This document shows positions 1 through 9,002 of a stretch of DNA of 21,548 nt, one piece after another (position 1 is the first letter of the stretch; each line of letters opens with the position of its first letter). The translations under genes were made by a program, and so were the position numbers. This stretch comes from an uncultured Lachnospiraceae bacterium (GTDB lineage: Bacteria > Bacillota > Clostridia > Lachnospirales > Lachnospiraceae): assembly GCA_902496125.1 (NCBI GenBank), contig CABUZU010000018.1, positions 1 through 21,548 on the forward strand, read 5' to 3'. The notes under the pieces were generated by a model. The model was not told the origin of the DNA and did no database searches. It saw only the letters and a list, made by a program, of their open reading frames with translations.

Positions 1-2157
1 ATCAGACGCACTCTTTACATCCGGTTTCGCTTTAATTAAAGTAATTCCACCTGGCTGTGCATTGTAAGTCATATAAATGTATACATTACCATCTTCTTGT
101 TCATAAGCAGTGGAAAGTAATGCAGATCCTTGTGGATATCCAATTAATGGTACACGATAATTTTCTTCTAAGGTGTTTGCATCGGCTGCAATTAAATAAT
201 AACCACTTCCACCAAAGTTTCCACTAGAAGTATATCCAATATAAGCAACGCCCTTATAAACAACAGGGGTACTTGTACTCATAGTAGCAGTTTCACTATC
301 ACCTGATCTTCCATACCATTTGGTCTTTAAATCAGAAAGTTCACCAGTTTCTTTGTTAACATCTGCTGAGAATAAATAACCAGCCTTTGTTGTACCAAAA
401 ATACGTTTTGTTTCGGTATCATAAGCGATGCAAGATCTCTGATCACCTTTCAATTTTAAATCACTAATGACTTTACCGGTTTTTGCATCAAATGATAATA
501 AATGAGAAGTTCCTAAATTACCACGTTCTCCATCATCGGTACCAACAATAATTGCATCACCGATTGCAATAGAGCCTGCCCAGTAAAATCCGCCCATCTG
601 TTTGTAAGTCCAAGTAGGAAGCTTTTCTTCTGTTGTATTATCTGGGTCTTCATCGGTTGCTGATAGGCAAACAAAATTAGCAGCTTTTGTTTCTTGATTC
701 CAAAAACCAGTATAAACATAACCGTCTTTATAAGTAATTGCACTTAAAGACTGTCCGCCTAATTTATCTTTGTATACCCAAAGAGATTCTAAAGTTTTCG
801 CATTTACTGCCTGAATCGTTCCGTTTTGTAATGGGCAATAAATCACACCATCTGCATAAGTAGGAGGTGTATAACCCCAGTTTGTGCTACCAACTAATTG
901 CCCTTCTTGTTCAACATCACCAGTATCTGGATTTAATTTATAAATCTTAGTTCCAGCAATGGTAATTACTTTTTTATCTACAATAATCTGAACACTAGGA
1001 GCATTACCCCAACCAGAACCAAGCTTTTTAGCCCATTTAAGTTCTGTTGTTTTGGTATCTTTAGGAGTCTTTACATCTACAACTGCCATATTGTTTTCAT
1101 CATTTCTAAAATTCTTCCAATAGGAATCAATAGTTGTATCAATAGATGTATTTTCTTTTGCTTTTTCTAGTGCAACTTCTGTAGTTGTATCTTCAGAAAG
1201 CTTTAATTCTCCACTCTTTCCTACATATCCACTCTTTGTAACAAAATAGTTATAGGTATTGCCTGGAATTAATTCATATATTCCATCTACAGCTGGAATA
1301 TCTTCACCATCTGCATCGACTACTTGTACATGAGCATCTTCTGGTGTAACCTTAAAATCTGCTCGTACAGGTGCTGTGCGGTTGATTGTGATTTCATATA
1401 CGTTTTCAACATCTTCACTATCACCGTCATACTGTACTTTTACCTTGATTACTTTCTTTGCTTCATCACCAAGGTCAACTTTTACACTAGAACCTGTCAT
1501 CTCTACATCATCAACAAGCACTTTATACGCTGACTTATATGCAGTTGCTGATAATTCTACTTCTTTTACAGAATCTAGTAAGTTTGTCTCATAACTTCTA
1601 ACCTTACTACTAAAATTGCTAGATAATTTAATTTCTTTTCCATCATTCTTTACAGAAAGTGCATTTAATGTTCTAGATGCAATTTTTGTCTGAAAATGAT
1701 AGGTTTTCGACTCAGAACCATTTGTTGCTACCACTGTTAATTCACGATTTTCTTTTGATCCAGCTACTTGAACATAAGGTAGATTTGTTCCACTTGTTGA
1801 AGTCAAACTAACTGTAACGGTATTCAAAGCTTCGTTATTTGTTCTATTATAACTAACTTTTACTGTTGTTCCAGATGTTGCACTACCTTTTACATATAAA
1901 TTAGTTGCTGTATCCGGTGTGTTAATAATGTAATTTGTTACATCGGGGTCAAATCCTGTCTTTCCAGTGTCTGCTTGTGTTAATACCAAGCTTTCAACAT
2001 TGCTTCCACCCATTGGTGCAAAGCTTAAATTTTCTAGAATACTTGTACTTTGGAGTTCATCTCCAGTTGCTGCAAATGCAACAGAAGTATTCCCTAGCAT
2101 GGAGATAATCATTGCTACTACCAAAATCCATGCAAATATTTGTTTCTTCGCCTTCAT
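1..2157 (-). CDS. Secreted PQQ-type beta-propeller protein with cadherin-like domains (3' end outside window)
   Basis: An open frame of 719 codons runs from the ATG at 2157 to the left edge without a stop, so the C-terminus is missing. The start has a strong AAAGGAGG site about seven bases upstream. Residues 1-30 are a signal peptide (basic KAKK, hydrophobic core, AFA-A cleavage-like site). Residues about 40-245 hold two cadherin-like beta-sandwich domains, followed by a short carboxypeptidase-regulatory-like or PEGA-like beta segment. From about residue 346 a PQQ-like propeller begins, with repeated blade motifs such as ADGVIYCPLQNGTIQAVNA and DGYVYTGFW. It is a clear paralogue of the 1506-residue protein just upstream: both have WKNFR-NDENN, NAxTLESLWVY and GGFYWAG at the same positions. 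It lacks that protein's N-terminal DUF4430-like region. It is the last visible gene of the cobalamin-riboswitch operon. The ligand is not visible from sequence; surface corrinoid binding is an inference from context. Confidence 0.88.
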   Translation of the reverse strand, partial: MKAKKQIFAWILVVAMIISMLGNTSVAFAATGDELQSTSILENLSFAPMGGSNVESLVLTQADTGKTGFDPDVTNYIINTPDTATNLYVKGSATSGTTVKVSYNRTNNEALNTVTVSLTSTSGTNLPYVQVAGSKENRELTVVATNGSESKTYHFQTKIASRTLNALSVKNDGKEIKLSSNFSSKVRSYETNLLDSVKEVELSATAYKSAYKVLVDDVEMTGSSVKVDLGDEAKKVIKVKVQYDGDSEDVENVYEITINRTAPVRADFKVTPEDAHVQVVDADGEDIPAVDGIYELIPGNTYNYFVTKSGYVGKSGELKLSEDTTTEVALEKAKENTSIDTTIDSYWKNFRNDENNMAVVDVKTPKDTKTTELKWAKKLGSGWGNAPSVQIIVDKKVITIAGTKIYKLNPDTGDVEQEGQLVGSTNWGYTPPTYADGVIYCPLQNGTIQAVNAKTLESLWVYKDKLGGQSLSAITYKDGYVYTGFWNQETKAANFVCLSATDEDPDNTTEEKLPTWTYKQMGGFYWAGSIAIGDAIIVGTDDGERGNLGTSHLLSFDAKTGKVISDLKLKGDQRSCIAYDTETKRIFGTTKAGYLFSADVNKETGELSDLKTKWYGRSGDSETATMSTSTPVVYKGVAYIGYTSSGNFGGSGYYLIAADANTLEENYRVPLIGYPQGSALLSTAYEQEDGNVYIYMTYNAQPGGITLIKAKPDVKSASD

Positions 2158-2224
2158 ATTTATCCTCCTTTACTTAGACGTTTATATGACAATCCTCCTT
2201 CCTTGATATGATATTTATTTGTAC

Positions 2225-2248
2225 CAAAGCCTGTCGCCACAGGCTTTG
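2225..2248. repeat. Perfect inverted repeat between the two propeller genes
   Basis: A perfect 10-bp stem (CAAAGCCTGT / ACAGGCTTTG) closes a four-base loop and begins 12 bases after the stop codon of the 1506-residue protein. Neither strand has a U-run after the stem, so it does not look like a strong intrinsic terminator. It could partly terminate transcription, stabilise the 3' end of the upstream message, or mark a processing site that lowers expression of the following propeller gene. Confidence 0.6.
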
Positions 2249-2259
2249 TAATACATCAT

Positions 2260-5200
2260 TTATTTCACTTTTACCTTTAATGGTTTACTATAGGAACTAT
2301 AAACGTTCTTACTGCCAACCTTACAATAAGACCTTATTTTATAATAATAAGTCTTCTTACTGGTTACCTTTTTATCTGTATATTTTAATTTACTTACAGA
2401 AGTAATCTTTTTATAGCCACTACTCTTTTTCGTACTTCGATAAACTTCATATTCTTTTGCACCAGTTACTTTATTCCAACTAAGTGCTACTTGTTTTTTA
2501 GAAGACTTTCCTTGCTTTAATGTTGCTATCGCAAGCACTGGTTTTACTGATTTAACAGACGACCAAGCAGTACTATAAACTTTCTTACTTCCAATTTTTC
2601 GATAAGCACGAATCTTGTAGTAATAAGTCGTTCCTGTTTTTAATTTGCTATCTACATAGTGAATAGTTCCAGAAACTGTAATAGTTTTAACTTTCTTATA
2701 ACCACTGCTCTTTTTGGTGCTCCTGTAAATTTCATATCCATTTGCACCAGTTACCTTTTTCCAAGAAACCATTACGCTATTATAAGTTTTAACTTTCGCA
2801 GACACTCCTGTTACTGCTGTTAGGCTTGGTTTTGCTGATACAACCCCACTTTCATCTCCTAAAACTACAGTTTTATCCCATGCACCAATCTTTGCATAAG
2901 GTTTTACTTTATAATAATAAGTTGTTCCTGTATTTAAGGTACTATCCTTATAAGTTGTGCTAGAAGTACTCTTTATCTTTTGATATTTTCCAGTTTTGCT
3001 AGTTGCACGATAAATTTCATATCCATCAACTGCTTTTGCCTTTGTCCAGCTAAGACTTACACTTTGATAAGTATCTGCTTTTACTTTGACTGTCACCTTA
3101 TGACTCTTCCAATATGCTTTTAGAACTGCCTGATAATCACTTTCCGCCTTTAAAAGCTTTTGATAATTGGTCACATAGCTTTCTTGTGAACTTTCTAATA
3201 CATCATAGGCCTTTCTTGCTGTCTGTATGGATTTTAAGCTATCCATCGTAATTGGACTCTTAATTGCATCAATTGCTTTTACAACATTTTGTGCTGCTGT
3301 TAGCCCATTTTCATCTACGACCGTAATATCTACTTGTGTTAATATTGGATCAAACTTCTCATAATTTGCAAGCTCATCGTTATAAGATGCATAAGGAAAA
3401 CGAATTTCAACATCTACTCGATCAAGAGTCAATGCTTTATCTTGATAGGTGACATAGTTTGTAACATCCTTACTCTTACCATTTGCATAATATGCAACAA
3501 CCTTCATACCAGTCGGGTCAAATTTTTCTCCTTCTGTATAATGAACCTTATTCGGTTTCGTGGTTACTTTAATTTCTTTAACTTTACTTCCTATAGACAT
3601 CATATAAGCAGAATCATTTTTAAAATATAAGGTTCCATCTTCATCGCAAATCAAACTACAGATTGCATAGTTTGCATGTTGTCCTTTTGGTGTAAAGAGG
3701 ACATTCGTGTCATCGCTTTCCTCATATTCACTCTCTCTTGTAATAATCGCTTTTGTCTGTCCTGGCTTATCCTTTAATACACGAATCTTTCCTGGTTCAT
3801 AGTTGTCTACAAAATAAACATAGATGTAGCCATCTTCGTTTTCATATCCAGTTGTTAAAAGACCACTTGTCTGAGGATAACCTCTTGTTGTAAGCTTATA
3901 GGCAACACTCATTGATTTTAAATCAATTACAGTGATATTATGTCCAGAGTTTGCACCAAATTGCTCTGCTCCTCGAACGCCTATATAAGCTCGTCCATTA
4001 TGTACAACTGGAGTTGAGGTACTTGCTCCTTCTAATTTTATTTCTTGTAAATCTGTAATTTTACCATCATGACTTACATTTGCCTGATAAAAGCTTCCAC
4101 CCTTTGATGTAAAGTAGTAGCAGTCTGTTTCTTTGTCATAGCAAACAGTCGAACGAATATCTCCATTTAATCCTGCCTTTTCATCTAAAATTTCTCCGGT
4201 AAGCGGTGAAAATGCAATAAACTTTGAACCACCATCTTCATTTTCTTTACATCCATCATCTGTTCCGACTAAAACAAAATCATCGTTCGCATAGCATCCT
4301 GCCCAGTAAAAACCACCGGTATGCGTATAAGTCCAAGTTGCTGTCTTTTCTTCGGTTTTATTATCGATATCTTCATCGGTTACCGATAAACATACAAAAT
4401 TTGCTTTGTTGCTATCTCCTGTCCAAAATCCAGTATAGATATAACCATTGTGATAGGTAATTGGTGAATTTGGTTGTCCATAATAAGGGTCATGATATAC
4501 CCATAATGACTCTAATGTATCTGCATTAAAGGCTTGAATTGTTCCACTTGCAAGTGCAACAAAAATCATACCATCCGCATAAGTTGGTGGTGTAATATTA
4601 AATGCCGATGCCTTTACCATTTCACCAGATGCTAAGACTTCACCGGTTAGCTTATCTACTTTTACAATTGATGTAGAAGTGGTATAAATCAATGCATCAT
4701 CTACAATAATTGGAGAACTTGGTGCTCCCTTTCCATAACTTTCTCCTACTTTTTTGGCCCAATATAACTGCAAATCCTTATAATCGGTTGGTGTTTTTGC
4801 TGTAGTAAGACCATTATTCTCATCATTTCCTCTAAAATTCTTCCAACTAGCAGGAATATCGGTTTTTATTGTAGAATTATCTTTTGCCTTTTCTAATTGA
4901 ATATCAATCGTCTGTCCATCATTTGCACTAAAGGTTCCAGACTTTGGCATAAATCCAGCACAAGTTACGGTGTAAGAATATTCCTCACCCTTTGCTAAAT
5001 TCTCTAGCACATAGCTATCACCATCTAAAAGTTTACGACAGATATTTCTCTTCTTCGAATCAGTTACTTGAAGAGAGCTTCCCTTTGTTGTAACAAAATT
5101 TACTGAAATTCCTGTTTTTTTATGAAGTTTAATTGTGTATGTCGTTTCTTTGCTATTCTCTGCAAAAACGGTAATTGTATAGGATTTTTCATTTTCACCA

Positions 5201-6780
5201 TTGTTAAAGTTAAATGATGTTTTTTCACTATTAACTGTATAACCATCTTTACTAAACGGTGTTGCAACAATGAATCCATCCGTTGTTCCTACTGGTAAAA
5301 TTGCCTCATATTCTAATTGTTCTGGATTAAACTCTAAATCAATATCAAAAGGAGTGCCATCTTCTTGTTCAACGAAAAGACTCTTTAACGTTGCACGTCT
5401 TACAATATGAAACTTAAACGTCTGTGTAACATCTTCTTGATTTTGATTTTCACAAGATGCCAAAACGGTAAAATCGGTACCAATATTTCCTTCTTTAATT
5501 AATTTATTTAATTTTTTACCAGTATCAGTTCCAGACTGTAATTCTACTACTTTTTCGCTTCCATCAGTATCGGTATAAGATACCTGATATTTTGTCCTTT
5601 GAGGTGCACTTTCATCTGCTTCTAAAAATAGTGATACATCTTTTTTATAATCAGGAATTTCTAAATCATAACTAGACTCTGCTACAGAAAAATCTTTTGA
5701 AAGATTATATTTCTTAGAATCTGCTAATGTTCCTGCTGCAAACGAAAGATTCTTTATTAAATTTCCACTATAATCTTCTTCGGCTGGTGTCGGCGGTGCA
5801 TCTCCTGTTACTTCAATTACTGCAATTGGTGGTGCTACACAAGCATTTCCAGAATCCATTTTAAAACTTTCATATAAAGGTGTAGAGGAAACATAATAGG
5901 TTCCTGGCTTATCAAATTTTAATGTGATTTTGCCATCTTTATCAGTCGTTCCCACTTGATTCCAATGAGCATTGGTATTTTCTGATACTGCATTTTCTTG
6001 ATTTTCACAAACTACGCTTTCTTTTGCCATTGGCTTATCAGAAAATTCAGATTCTCCTCCTTCGGCTGCATTTGTCGAAGTTCCAAGCATTTGTAACGTA
6101 ATTTCTTCTCCGGTTTTTACTTCATATTTGCCATCTTTCTTTTCATTCGAAGATATAAACTGTGCAAATGCTCCATCATGATAAAAATCCCAATCGGTAA
6201 ACATTGCTACATCAATTTCCATTCCATCTTCTAACAGAATATAGTCACTTGTAGAGCCCCATCCTGCTGCCTGCAATGGATATTTATGATTGACAAAGTA
6301 CATTAAGTTTTCATCATGTCCCCAAAATCTACTCATATATAAGCTCTGTGCAGAACCTGATACGGTGAGTGCATCTTGGTCTTTGTCACCTACAATTAAT
6401 TTACTTCCATCTCCTAAGTAATATTTTTCTAGCATTTTGATATACAGATGAAGTAACGTAGGTGCTTCAATCACTTCATCACCAATATATCCGCCACCTT
6501 GGTCAAAGGAATTACTTTCATAACGATAAAACTTCTCCAACCCATACTCTTTAAGGTCAAAATAACTCATATCCACTCGAATATGTGCCATCTGTGTCTC
6601 GTTTTCATCATTTCCCTTGACAAACTCACCATCTTCACTCAATGTGAAATAAACGGTTATTACACCATCCCCATTGGTGTCGCCTTCCATTGCATTTGTC
6701 TTTTTAGCTGCTTGTATCGGCATAGGCAAACTAAAAACCATTACGAATACAAGAAGCCAAGCAATTACTCTCTTTTTCAT
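2260..6780 (-). CDS. Large secreted multidomain protein: DUF4430-like, cadherin-like, PQQ propeller, Ig-like, three FnIII
   Basis: 1506 residues; GGAGGT site five bases before the ATG. Residues 1-25 are a signal peptide ending in IQAA. Residues about 38-210 resemble a divergent DUF4430 (transcobalamin C-terminal-like) domain: an APTLLHLYIKMLEKY helix, then MYFVNHKY and LEDGMEIDV, matching MYSVNGKY and PKDGDSINL in the operon's first gene. Residues 215-326 form an Ig-like domain, 340-555 cadherin-like beta-sandwiches, and 646-1065 a PQQ-type propeller. Residues 1068-1156 are a bacterial Ig-like domain (GEKFDPTGMKVVAYYANGKSKDV pattern), 1157-1225 a helical linker, and 1226-1506 three fibronectin III repeats (SWxKxxxxxGYEIYRST, GTTYYYKI). 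There is no LPXTG or SLH anchor, so it is either released or held non-covalently. It sits 13 bases after the transglutaminase-like gene. A corrinoid-binding role is inferred from the DUF4430-like region and the riboswitch; no binding residues can be assigned. Confidence 0.88.
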   Translation of the reverse strand: MKKRVIAWLLVFVMVFSLPMPIQAAKKTNAMEGDTNGDGVITVYFTLSEDGEFVKGNDENETQMAHIRVDMSYFDLKEYGLEKFYRYESNSFDQGGGYIGDEVIEAPTLLHLYIKMLEKYYLGDGSKLIVGDKDQDALTVSGSAQSLYMSRFWGHDENLMYFVNHKYPLQAAGWGSTSDYILLEDGMEIDVAMFTDWDFYHDGAFAQFISSNEKKDGKYEVKTGEEITLQMLGTSTNAAEGGESEFSDKPMAKESVVCENQENAVSENTNAHWNQVGTTDKDGKITLKFDKPGTYYVSSTPLYESFKMDSGNACVAPPIAVIEVTGDAPPTPAEEDYSGNLIKNLSFAAGTLADSKKYNLSKDFSVAESSYDLEIPDYKKDVSLFLEADESAPQRTKYQVSYTDTDGSEKVVELQSGTDTGKKLNKLIKEGNIGTDFTVLASCENQNQEDVTQTFKFHIVRRATLKSLFVEQEDGTPFDIDLEFNPEQLEYEAILPVGTTDGFIVATPFSKDGYTVNSEKTSFNFNNGENEKSYTITVFAENSKETTYTIKLHKKTGISVNFVTTKGSSLQVTDSKKRNICRKLLDGDSYVLENLAKGEEYSYTVTCAGFMPKSGTFSANDGQTIDIQLEKAKDNSTIKTDIPASWKNFRGNDENNGLTTAKTPTDYKDLQLYWAKKVGESYGKGAPSSPIIVDDALIYTTSTSIVKVDKLTGEVLASGEMVKASAFNITPPTYADGMIFVALASGTIQAFNADTLESLWVYHDPYYGQPNSPITYHNGYIYTGFWTGDSNKANFVCLSVTDEDIDNKTEEKTATWTYTHTGGFYWAGCYANDDFVLVGTDDGCKENEDGGSKFIAFSPLTGEILDEKAGLNGDIRSTVCYDKETDCYYFTSKGGSFYQANVSHDGKITDLQEIKLEGASTSTPVVHNGRAYIGVRGAEQFGANSGHNITVIDLKSMSVAYKLTTRGYPQTSGLLTTGYENEDGYIYVYFVDNYEPGKIRVLKDKPGQTKAIITRESEYEESDDTNVLFTPKGQHANYAICSLICDEDGTLYFKNDSAYMMSIGSKVKEIKVTTKPNKVHYTEGEKFDPTGMKVVAYYANGKSKDVTNYVTYQDKALTLDRVDVEIRFPYASYNDELANYEKFDPILTQVDITVVDENGLTAAQNVVKAIDAIKSPITMDSLKSIQTARKAYDVLESSQESYVTNYQKLLKAESDYQAVLKAYWKSHKVTVKVKADTYQSVSLSWTKAKAVDGYEIYRATSKTGKYQKIKSTSSTTYKDSTLNTGTTYYYKVKPYAKIGAWDKTVVLGDESGVVSAKPSLTAVTGVSAKVKTYNSVMVSWKKVTGANGYEIYRSTKKSSGYKKVKTITVSGTIHYVDSKLKTGTTYYYKIRAYRKIGSKKVYSTAWSSVKSVKPVLAIATLKQGKSSKKQVALSWNKVTGAKEYEVYRSTKKSSGYKKITSVSKLKYTDKKVTSKKTYYYKIRSYCKVGSKNVYSSYSKPLKVKVK

Positions 6781-6793
6781 CTTTTACCTCCAA

Positions 6794-8992
6794 TCATTCC
6801 ATAAATTCCCAAAGTCTCCATTTTATTTTTTGATACCATTTTAATGAATGATATACTTTTTTATTAACCTTTCTCATATATTTTTCCATCATCTCTCGCT
6901 CTTTTATATCACAAGCCTTTGATGAAAATCTTGCTCTACGATAAAGATTTAACATTTCTTCATAGCCTATTTCATAGCTATCTATCTCTTCTTTATAAAC
7001 TTCAAGTGATTTATTTTTTCTTACTAATCCATGAGAAAATAGCATTTCCATCATATAAGAATATAATGCAATGGTTGCCTTAGCATTATCTTCTTGCTTA
7101 AAACCATTCCTTCTTTTTTTCACAATACTAATTGCTCGGTAGATATAAACCCAAATAATTGCTGATAACAATCCGAAAAAAAATGCTGGTAAAATATGTA
7201 AAATTTTATTAAAATGATACTCAACCGTTTGATGAATCAAATGCTTCTTTTCTTTCTGTATCTTTTTTTGTTGTGTTTGTGGTTTTTTAATATTTGTTGA
7301 ACTTGGCTTTGTTAAAATCTTAGCTTTATCCATTACTCCCACATAAGGCGGAGTCACTTCAAATGGAATCCAACCAACACCATCTTGATAATATTCTACC
7401 CAAGCATGAGCATTTGCTAATGGCAGATTATAGGCCTTATCCTTTGTCATCTTTTTAACATCGGATGGTGTTATTAAATACCCTTCTACATATCTAGCTG
7501 GAATTTTATAATATCGAAACATAAGCGTTGCTGCTGTTGCATAGTGAATATCATATCCTTCTTTTTTTACACTAAGAAATTCGTTTAAAAATTCTTTTTC
7601 TTTACTCGATGTTTCTTCGTTGTATTTTATATTTTTTGATAAATAATTTAGTATATTTTCTTTTGCTTTTTCATAAGAATAATGTGTCTCGTTTTTTAAT
7701 TGATAAGTACCAAGACTTTTTTGTATAATCGTCTTTTCCTCATCATCTAAATCAACATAGATTTCATAGACATAGTGATTGTAATTTTTTTCTTGTTCCC
7801 TATATTCTTTTGATAGGGTATCTTGTAATAACCCATTTAAAACCCTTGGATAATCTGTTATTAAGCCTGGTGAAACCTGATAACGATATTCTGATTTGCC
7901 TTGATTATAGATAGTCCCATCGCTAATGGTTTTCTTTTGGATATTTCCATCATCGGTATAACAATACTCATAAGGAAGATAGCGGTATTTCCTAGATGCG
8001 TATTTAGGAGTAATTGAAATATTATAATTTTTCTTCTCAATACTAGCCGCATCAAAAGCTTTTTTTAACTGTCCTTGTGTATAAAAATTTTCTTTATGTA
8101 ACCAATAAAATAAATTTGCAAACTCATATTGCTTCTTTCCATCATTTTCTAGCCATTGATTATCTAAAAATCTCTCTCCAACAAATCCTCGTAAATACAT
8201 CGAACTTGGTTTTTGCATTGTAATTTTTAATGCCGTGCCTTCTTCTACCTTTCTTCCTGTTACATTCGTAAAATCTCCTTCTAATAATCCTGATAAGTTC
8301 TTTCCATAGTAAATATTTTCTATGGATTTTATTAAATTTTTTTGTATATTGATGAATGATGAATTAGCATTTTTTTGTGGTAAACATGCTGTAAAAATAC
8401 AGCTAACTACCATTACGACAATCAAAAGTCCAAACGAACCAACTGAAAGCTTTCTTTTTTCTTTTTCCAATCCATAACCAAATCTCCATAGGCAACTAAT
8501 AAATAAAATACAAAAATAAATTGCTGAAATAGAATTGCCAAATAGAATCTGAATCATGCTAGCTAAACTCATCCATGCGATTACGAAAAAACGATTAATA
8601 AATCGTACCGTACAAACAGATAACATAGCGATGAAAATTCCGATTACTGCTTGTGTACTGATACAAATTATTTTAGATTCTGTAATGGTCCAAATAGGAA
8701 TCCACATCTTAAATCGAATTCCAATAACCTTTGCTATATGATTCCAATAATCCTTAATACCAATAAGCGTCCATTTCCATAAAATCAATGCTCCAATGCT
8801 TAATACAATCCCAATTACCATTACTACACCAAGGGTTGTTTTATTTTCATCAATGCAAGAGCCTATTGCAGTAATTACTAATATTGCAATAATGGTTGAT
8901 ACAAAAAAATTGATATCCATTATCGCATCCATCATGCCGATAATAGCAATCGACATCACAGATGATTGTAAAAACCATTTTCTCCTTACCAT
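6794..8992 (-). CDS. TgpA-like membrane protein, transglutaminase-like fold with Cys replaced by Asp, DUF4129 tail
   Basis: 732 residues. Residues about 10-204 contain six or seven hydrophobic segments. Residues 205-597 form an extracytoplasmic region with a transglutaminase-like core: GYDIHYATAATLMFRYY (479-495), IPARYVEGYL (497-506), NAHAWVEYY (527-535) and GWIPFEVTP (540-548). Residues 598-620 are a further membrane helix, followed by a cytoplasmic DUF4129-like tail. This is the layout of TgpA/YebA-type proteins, which are usually encoded beside MoxR and DUF58 genes, as here. In active members the position of Asp481 (codon GAT at 7552-7550) is the nucleophilic Cys, in a GxC-H-A context. 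His529 is kept and the usual Asp is Glu544. So the protein is probably not a conventional transglutaminase or protease, and may bind or fold substrates instead. The ATG at 8992 has an AGAGGG site and follows the DUF58 stop by ten bases. Confidence 0.88.
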   Translation of the reverse strand: MVRRKWFLQSSVMSIAIIGMMDAIMDINFFVSTIIAILVITAIGSCIDENKTTLGVVMVIGIVLSIGALILWKWTLIGIKDYWNHIAKVIGIRFKMWIPIWTITESKIICISTQAVIGIFIAMLSVCTVRFINRFFVIAWMSLASMIQILFGNSISAIYFCILFISCLWRFGYGLEKEKRKLSVGSFGLLIVVMVVSCIFTACLPQKNANSSFINIQKNLIKSIENIYYGKNLSGLLEGDFTNVTGRKVEEGTALKITMQKPSSMYLRGFVGERFLDNQWLENDGKKQYEFANLFYWLHKENFYTQGQLKKAFDAASIEKKNYNISITPKYASRKYRYLPYEYCYTDDGNIQKKTISDGTIYNQGKSEYRYQVSPGLITDYPRVLNGLLQDTLSKEYREQEKNYNHYVYEIYVDLDDEEKTIIQKSLGTYQLKNETHYSYEKAKENILNYLSKNIKYNEETSSKEKEFLNEFLSVKKEGYDIHYATAATLMFRYYKIPARYVEGYLITPSDVKKMTKDKAYNLPLANAHAWVEYYQDGVGWIPFEVTPPYVGVMDKAKILTKPSSTNIKKPQTQQKKIQKEKKHLIHQTVEYHFNKILHILPAFFFGLLSAIIWVYIYRAISIVKKRRNGFKQEDNAKATIALYSYMMEMLFSHGLVRKNKSLEVYKEEIDSYEIGYEEMLNLYRRARFSSKACDIKEREMMEKYMRKVNKKVYHSLKWYQKIKWRLWEFME

Positions 8993-9002
8993 AATAATCC
9001 CT

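Noticed and set aside
2166..2202. Very short TTG-initiated reading frame ending at the ribosome site of the downstream propeller gene
   Set aside because: About ten codons, with the start only two bases after GGAGG, too close for normal initiation; no other support.
2260..3105. Fibronectin III region as a recent DNA-level tandem repeat
   Set aside because: The three domains are similar in protein (GYEIYRSTKKSSGYKK-like) but clearly diverged in DNA, so they are ordinary domain repeats, not a fresh duplication or recombination site.
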